Source of the DNA: Bremia lactucae
Taxonomy: Eukaryota > Oomycota > Peronosporomycetes > Peronosporales > Peronosporaceae
Direction: 5' to 3'
Length of the DNA: 64,000 nucleotides
NCBI RefSeq assembly: GCF_004359215.1
Contig: NC_090616.1
Span: 3,267,388-3,331,387, forward strand
Shown here: positions 62,139-64,000 of the stretch, one piece after another
Layout of the letters: every line of letters starts with the position of its first letter
Position numbering within the stretch: position 1 is the first letter of the stretch
Notes under the pieces: model-generated
What the model was told of the DNA's origin: nothing
Seen by the model: the letters and a program-made list of their open reading frames with translations, nothing else
Database searches by the model: none
Program-made: the position numbers and the translations under genes

Positions 62139-62378
62139 ATGGAGCATCAAATGCTTCCGCCGAAATTTCGGCCCCCTCCCGCGCTGCTTGATGCGCGGGG
62201 GAACCTTCAGTTTCATGTAGAGAAACTTTTAAAGCGACATCGTCGTAAGGGTCAATACCAGTATCTGGTGAAGTGGCTAGGGTACCCCTCTTCTAAAAAC
62301 TCTTGGGAGTTCGAGGTACCTCTTCGGCAAGATTGCCCGTACGCCATTGACGTTCTTGAGTGCCAAGCTCAGGGTTAA
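62139..62378 (+). CDS. GyC-1 chromodomain
   Basis: Open 79-codon segment at the integrase C-terminus: PPPALLDARGNLQFHVEKLL, KRHRRKGQYQYLVKWLGYPS, SKNSWEFEV, then a helix QDCPYAIDVLE. The aromatic cage is F/W-rich (F near residue 25, W46, W56). It is thought to steer integration to marked chromatin. The frame is separated from the integrase core by stops. Confidence 0.85.
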   Translation: MEHQMLPPKFRPPPALLDARGNLQFHVEKLLKRHRRKGQYQYLVKWLGYPSSKNSWEFEVPLRQDCPYAIDVLECQAQG

Positions 62379-63145
62379 CTCGCGTCAAACGACGCTTCCC
62401 ACCACTAGACGTGGTATTAAGTGGATCTATAGCCTCAGTGCGGCTTCGATTCATGGTTGTACGGTCGACCGAAGCACTAAAATATTGGCTAGGCCTTTCT
62501 TCGTTTTGTGGCATAAATGCCGCACGTAACTGGCCTTTGGCCTTAAGCTTAGCGAAATCGAAGCGAAGCTTCCGTTCCAAACGAACATCAGCCTATCCGC
62601 AGACTCTCTGATATTCCAAATATTACGAAGTCGGCGGGCCCGGTGGACCCCGTTCTCAAATTAGACTTCGTTTTCACTCCTTGTTTCGTTTGGAAACAAA
62701 ACGATCGGAATTCCCTTATAGAGGTCACCGAAGCCCCACGGGCTTGATCACGCAAACGCGTCAGATACTGGCTTTGCGTCATTATCTTCGTCGTAAGGTA
62801 TTGCTCGTGAAGAGCGTCGTGGGCAGCGATCTCCTCCGGCGTCTTTGCCGGATCACCGGAGATCCAGGTACCGAAGCTGTGACCCGCTATCTCTTTCACA
62901 CGCTCGTCCGCACTAAGTGGAGTGAATCTATATTCACTATGATCTTTAGCTTTCGCTATTTCTGCAGCTCGACGACGAGCTCTTTTCTCTATGAGGATTA
63001 TCTGCTATTGCTCTTCATCGAGCGGATTCGTAATGATGTAGGAATCAGGGTCCCGTGTCCTACTTAATGCAGTTTAGACATCAGCGGCACTACGTTCTAA
63101 GAACAGATTCGGGGCCCGCCGCCGGTCATCCGGAGAAGAAGGCAT
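62293..63145 (-). pseudogene. GyC-1 antisense gene
   Basis: From an ATG at 63145 (MPSSPDDRRRAPNLFLERSA) the minus strand stays in one frame to 62588 with only two stops (near 63092 and 63005). It then shifts into 62293-62580, for about 280 codons in all. It is rich in Arg/Lys with a likely helical region (EKRARRRAAEIAKAKD), then SGDPAKTPEEIAAHDALHEQ, TQSQYLTRLRDQARG and KLRFDFAKLKAKGQLRAAF. It lies opposite to pol between chromodomain and polypurine tract and overlaps the chromodomain end by 86 bp. No known domain. Confidence 0.55.
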
Positions 63146-63326
63146 GAGAGAACGACGCTCTTCTCCTCATCCTCTGATAAAGAGTGACTTTCAAAGTCCA
63201 CCATTCCCTCGTTAAGGGACAAAGGAAAGGAAAACACAACCGAACGGTTAGCTGTTTAGGTTCCAACCTCAAAGAGGAAATGAAGCGAATGTTGTCACCC
63301 GGTGTCAAACGTCTGATGGGGGAGGG

Positions 63327-63708
63327 TGTAATGGGGCGCACCGGTTGATAAACCGTTAATATTCGAAGAATATTGCTTTACATAGTAGTATTCTAAAAGC
63401 TTATCCATTGGTAAATATAGATCATTATAACTACTTTCTCCGCGGTCCAGTCAACGCTGGACGCGCGCAAAGAGAAAGACAGAGAAGACTTAATTACATG
63501 TTTGTATAAGATTATAATTAAGTTAGTATGAAGTAGATAGACAAGAAGAACTTAATTATATTAATACAGGTATTCATTGACCTTCTTTAAAGCAAATGTT
63601 CTCTGCACGTACTAGTGTACGTGAAGTAACGTGAGGTACCACTCGCAACTGAAGCAGTGCGAAGTGGACTTATACTGAAGCAGTACAAGTCAGTAGTGTC
63701 CCGTTACA
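63327..63708 (+). repeat. LTR of another family (382 bp), flanked by polypurine tract and primer-binding site
   Basis: Runs from TGTAATGGGGCGCACCGG to GTGTCCCGTTACA. Only the first 11 bases match the GyC-1 5' LTR. Its end matches 3448-3536. A polypurine tract lies directly before it and TGGTAGCACT directly after it (63711). Confidence 0.82.
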
Positions 63709-64000
63709 CCTGGTAGCACTTTATAGTCCGTCCAAGGACCACAGTTCCACCATCTAACATGGACATGTTAGATGATAATGGAAATACGCATCACGTTTCG
63801 CATGATAGCTACTATTTTCTAAGTGACATAGAAAGGAGAGCGATCGAACGAATGAGTTCAACCGTAGGGAACGATGCCATCTTGGTCATGCTGTCCCTTT
63901 GGACAGAGATGCTCTCCATTCATCCTTCGCCAAATTCATACAACATTAGCTTGACGAGGCGGAGGGGAAGGTAGCCTTGCTTAATCAGCAGGGCTTTCAA
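63709..64000 (+). mobile_element. Start of a further element, off the right edge
   Basis: Primer-binding-like CCTGGTAGCACT at 63709-63720, then a leader and an ATG-started frame at 63759-63974 (71 codons, MDMLDDNGNTHHVSHDSYYF). It sits where gag would start but ends in a stop, and I cannot match it to a known gag. Confidence 0.5.

Larger units (their letters stand above)
56646..63326 (+). mobile_element. GyC-1, gypsy chromovirus, nearly complete
   Basis: On the plus strand: 5' LTR (56646-57186), primer-binding site, gag, protease, linker, RT, RNase H, integrase, chromodomain (62139-62378), antisense gene on the minus strand (62293-63145) and polypurine tract GATGGGGGAGGG (63315-63326). The LTR that follows (63327) is not the same sequence as the 5' LTR. 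Inserted in the GyA-4 LTR. Confidence 0.88.

Noticed and set aside
1..64000. Secreted effector genes (RXLR or Crinkler type), often found among oomycete transposons
   Set aside because: I looked for signal peptide plus RxLR or LFLAK patterns among the translated frames and saw none that I could support.
1..64000. tRNA or rRNA genes
   Set aside because: No cloverleaf-like GTTCGANTC boxes in proper spacing or rRNA-like conserved stretches were recognised by eye.

Overview
The window is transposon-rich eukaryotic DNA from a draft assembly; a run of exactly 100 N at 3348-3447 is a conventional scaffold gap. I infer an oomycete (Phytophthora or downy-mildew type). The evidence is the style of the Ty3/gypsy and Ty1/copia families (LTRs beginning TGTAACGGGG, chromodomain integrases, copia integrase and RNase H of the kind known from Phytophthora) and an initiator-like motif upstream of the only convincing host gene. 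This is inference from family knowledge; no species can be named. I see no rRNA, tRNA, CRISPR or bacterial-type operon.

Nearly everything is LTR retrotransposon, mostly decayed. I use local labels: gypsy families GyA, GyB, GyC and GyD, and copia families CopA, CopB and CopC. Left to right: GyA-1 (1-3347, minus); gap; an LTR end and CopB-1 (3448-5612, plus), fused to GyA-2 (5613-9560, plus); an unassigned AT-rich stretch; a GyB LTR (10148-10653); a CopB scrap; GyB-1 (about 11.3-17.8 kb, minus); a host island (18.1-20.4 kb) with one PX-domain gene; GyB-2 (20.4-32.65 kb, plus), carrying a nested, nearly full-length GyD (minus); GyA-3 (33.1-35.1 kb, minus); four copia fragments (35.1-42.8 kb); GyB-3 (42.85-49.6 kb, plus); GyB-5 and GyC-2 pieces (49.6-51.9 kb); GyA-4 (51.9-56.6 kb, minus); GyC-1 (56.6-63.3 kb, plus); and an LTR followed by a new internal region running off the right edge.

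Two things stand out. First, at least six short segments (about 0.23-2.4 kb) are flipped inside these elements. Flipping each one back on paper rejoins the broken elements in the right order, and it explains why the two GyD LTRs look inverted. Second, GyB, GyC and GyD each carry an extra reading frame on the strand opposite to pol, between integrase and the 3' LTR. In GyB the start of this frame is conserved between copies (NKSVRVAREAAK), which argues for real coding.

Most pol domains have stops, frameshifts or lost catalytic residues. The best-preserved frames are the GyA-1 integrase at the left edge (D,D,35,E intact, no stop), the GyA-4 gag with its zinc knuckle, the GyC-1 RNase H and chromodomain, and the PX gene.
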